Assembly (NCBI GenBank): GCA_038257535.1
Contig: JBBSJE010000146.1
Span: 1 to 15,815 of the forward strand
Length of the DNA: 15,815 nt
Reading direction: 5' to 3'
From: JAGTJU01 sp038257535
GTDB lineage: Bacteria > Myxococcota_A > Polyangia > Fen-1088
The translations under genes were made by a program, and so were the position numbers. Position 1 is the first letter of the stretch. Each line of letters opens with the position of its first letter. This document shows positions 14,592 to 15,815 of the stretch, piece after piece. The notes beneath the pieces were generated by a model that had not been told where the DNA came from, did no database searches, and saw only the letters and a list, made by a program, of their open reading frames with translations.

Positions 14592-15815
14592 GTGTTACTG
14601 GTCCGGCGCTGCCCACATCCCAGCAATGTGGCTATCGAGGACTTGGGTAGTTTCGGCCAGGCCCCCACACAAGCCACGGGCATTAACGAGCTTGGACATG
14701 TGACCGGATTCTCCCGCACGCCGCAAGGGCAGTACCGCGCCTTTGTTCATACTGGAGCGGGCCTGGTTTATCCGGGGCAAATCACCAACGTTGGAACCAC
14801 GCCGCCTTCGGCCGCGCCATCAACGATCACGGCGCTGTGGCCCTAGACCTTGATGCCTCGGGGGGTGGCGGACTTCACATCGCAGGCGTGTATCACACGG
14901 GCAGCGGCACCTGGGGGGCAACCAGTGGTTATGGTTACACCCGTGACATCAACAACGCTGGGATGATTGCCGGCATCTCCAACGTCCAGGTGGACGGGCA
15001 ATGGACGAATCGCGCCGCGCGCTTCTCAGGAACGGGCACGTGGCAGTTGCTTGGTGACTTAGGCGGCCGTCAATCGGGCGCGGAAGCCATTGCCGATGAT
15101 GGCACCATCGTCGGTTGGTCTCACCTTAGCACCACCCCAGCTTCGCCCTCCCACTTCGATACGGGGCACGCCTTCGTGTGGCGTGAATCCACTGGCATCG
15201 TGGATCTCAGCACCAACATTGACAGCCGCCTGGGCTGGGAACTCGCCAAGGCCAGCGACATCAGCCCCGACGGAAACGTCATTGTTGGCTACGGATTTTT
15301 AGACAACACCAACATTCGCGCCTTCCGCTACCGCCACGGCGAGATCGACAACCTGGGCGCAGGCCCTGGCACTTACATCAGTTACGCAACCGGCACGAAC
15401 AACCGCGGTGATGTGGCGGGAAGCTTCTATCCAACAGGCGCCGACCCCGGATTGACGAACGCGATGGCGTACACGGATGACATGGGGTTCATCAACCTGA
15501 ACGATCTATTGGCCCCAGATTCAGGTTGGGTTTTGCAGCATGCAACGGCCATCAACAGCAACCGCCAAATCGTGGGCCATGGCGTTCACAACGGCGAGAT
15601 GCGTCCCTTTCGTATGCAGCTTCCGATGCCCTGCGAAGCGGCAGTGGGGCATGAAGAAGGGGCGAATCTGATTCCGAATGGAACTTTTGAAGACTCACTC
15701 ACTGGTTGGTGGGCGTTCTATCAGAATGGTACGCCGCCTGAAGGCACGATAAGCGTTGCGCGTGAAATCGTTGATGCGCACGGCACGCAAGGGGCACTTC
15801 GTGTGAAGCAAGGAC
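14592..15815 (+). pseudogene. Decayed HAF-repeat protein, paralogue of the giant lipoprotein; 3' end outside the window
   Basis: Similarity to the lipoprotein at 4697 starts abruptly at VLLVRRCPHPSN (14592), corresponding to about its residue 56; the ~55-residue signal peptide and lead-in are missing and an in-frame TAA lies at 14553. The frame 14592-14805 (EDLGSFGQ, INELGHVTG) hits a TAG at 14844, while the true continuation (FGRAINDHGAVA onward) lies in a different frame from 14807 and is open to the window end. Alignment with the paralogue suggests about five extra bases (CCGCC, ~14802-14806). The rest matches HAF repeats (DDGTIVG, ISPDGNVIVG, NNRGDVAG) and ends with FRMQLPMPCEA, equivalent to FRMQLPLPCGA in the paralogue. 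Then a jelly-roll start LIPNGTFEDSLTGWW follows directly, without the Rossmann-like and RCC1 parts. A sequencing error could explain the frameshift but not the missing signal. Confidence 0.75.

Noticed and set aside
14592..14846. Intact 84-residue protein starting at GTG 14592
   Set aside because: Its last ~12 codons follow a frameshift away from the HAF homology, which continues in another frame to the window end; it is the broken front of a larger gene.

Overview
The window looks like an accessory region from a free-living, surface-elaborating Gram-negative bacterium, most likely a myxobacterium-like deltaproteobacterium (Myxococcota or a relative). The grounds are a giant mosaic lipoprotein that joins HAF repeats, an RCC1-type propeller, jelly-roll modules and a Cys/Asp-rich module of the kind common in those genomes, plus a large RHS protein. 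G+C judged by eye is high but below that of typical Myxococcus, so the assignment is an inference.

Layout. (A) 1-4469 (+): the 3' part of an RHS/YD-repeat polymorphic toxin gene, open at the left edge, ending in a variable C-terminal domain that resembles NAD-targeting (TNT/ADP-ribosyltransferase-like) toxins. It overlaps by ATGA a 96-codon gene that is probably its immunity gene. (B) 4470-4696: a leader with a perfect TATAAT hexamer, a tight palindrome and a good Shine-Dalgarno. (C) 4697-11626 (+): a lipoprotein of about 2,300 residues (HAF repeats, Rossmann-like domain, seven RCC1 blades each with a Cys pair, four jelly-roll modules alternating with shorter ones, Cys-rich module, C-terminal domain). 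(D) 11627-12091: mostly non-coding, with an ATGA-overlapping micro-ORF, a possible HigA-type antitoxin relic on the minus strand and a 9-bp inverted repeat just upstream of that relic. (E) 14436-12092 (-): a GSU2403-family nucleotidyltransferase-fold protein followed by an unrecognised 377-residue protein split by an (Asp-Gly)8 tract encoded by a GCCATC hexanucleotide repeat. (F) 14592-15815 (+): a second HAF gene that lacks its signal peptide, carries a frameshift and runs off the right edge. It is a decaying paralogue of the gene in C.

How it fits together. Region A is a self-contained contact-toxin/immunity unit. Genes C and F are cell-surface mosaic proteins with the same N-terminal family but different downstream domains, which suggests module shuffling. 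The minus-strand pair in E, lying between the two HAF copies, has a perfect 10-bp dyad surrounding the start codon of the nucleotidyltransferase and a separate candidate promoter before the 377-residue gene. It could be an acquired defence or toxin-antitoxin-like cassette, and the truncated 5' end of F lies beside it, consistent with insertion or deletion there. No rRNA, tRNA, CRISPR array or intact insertion sequence was seen.
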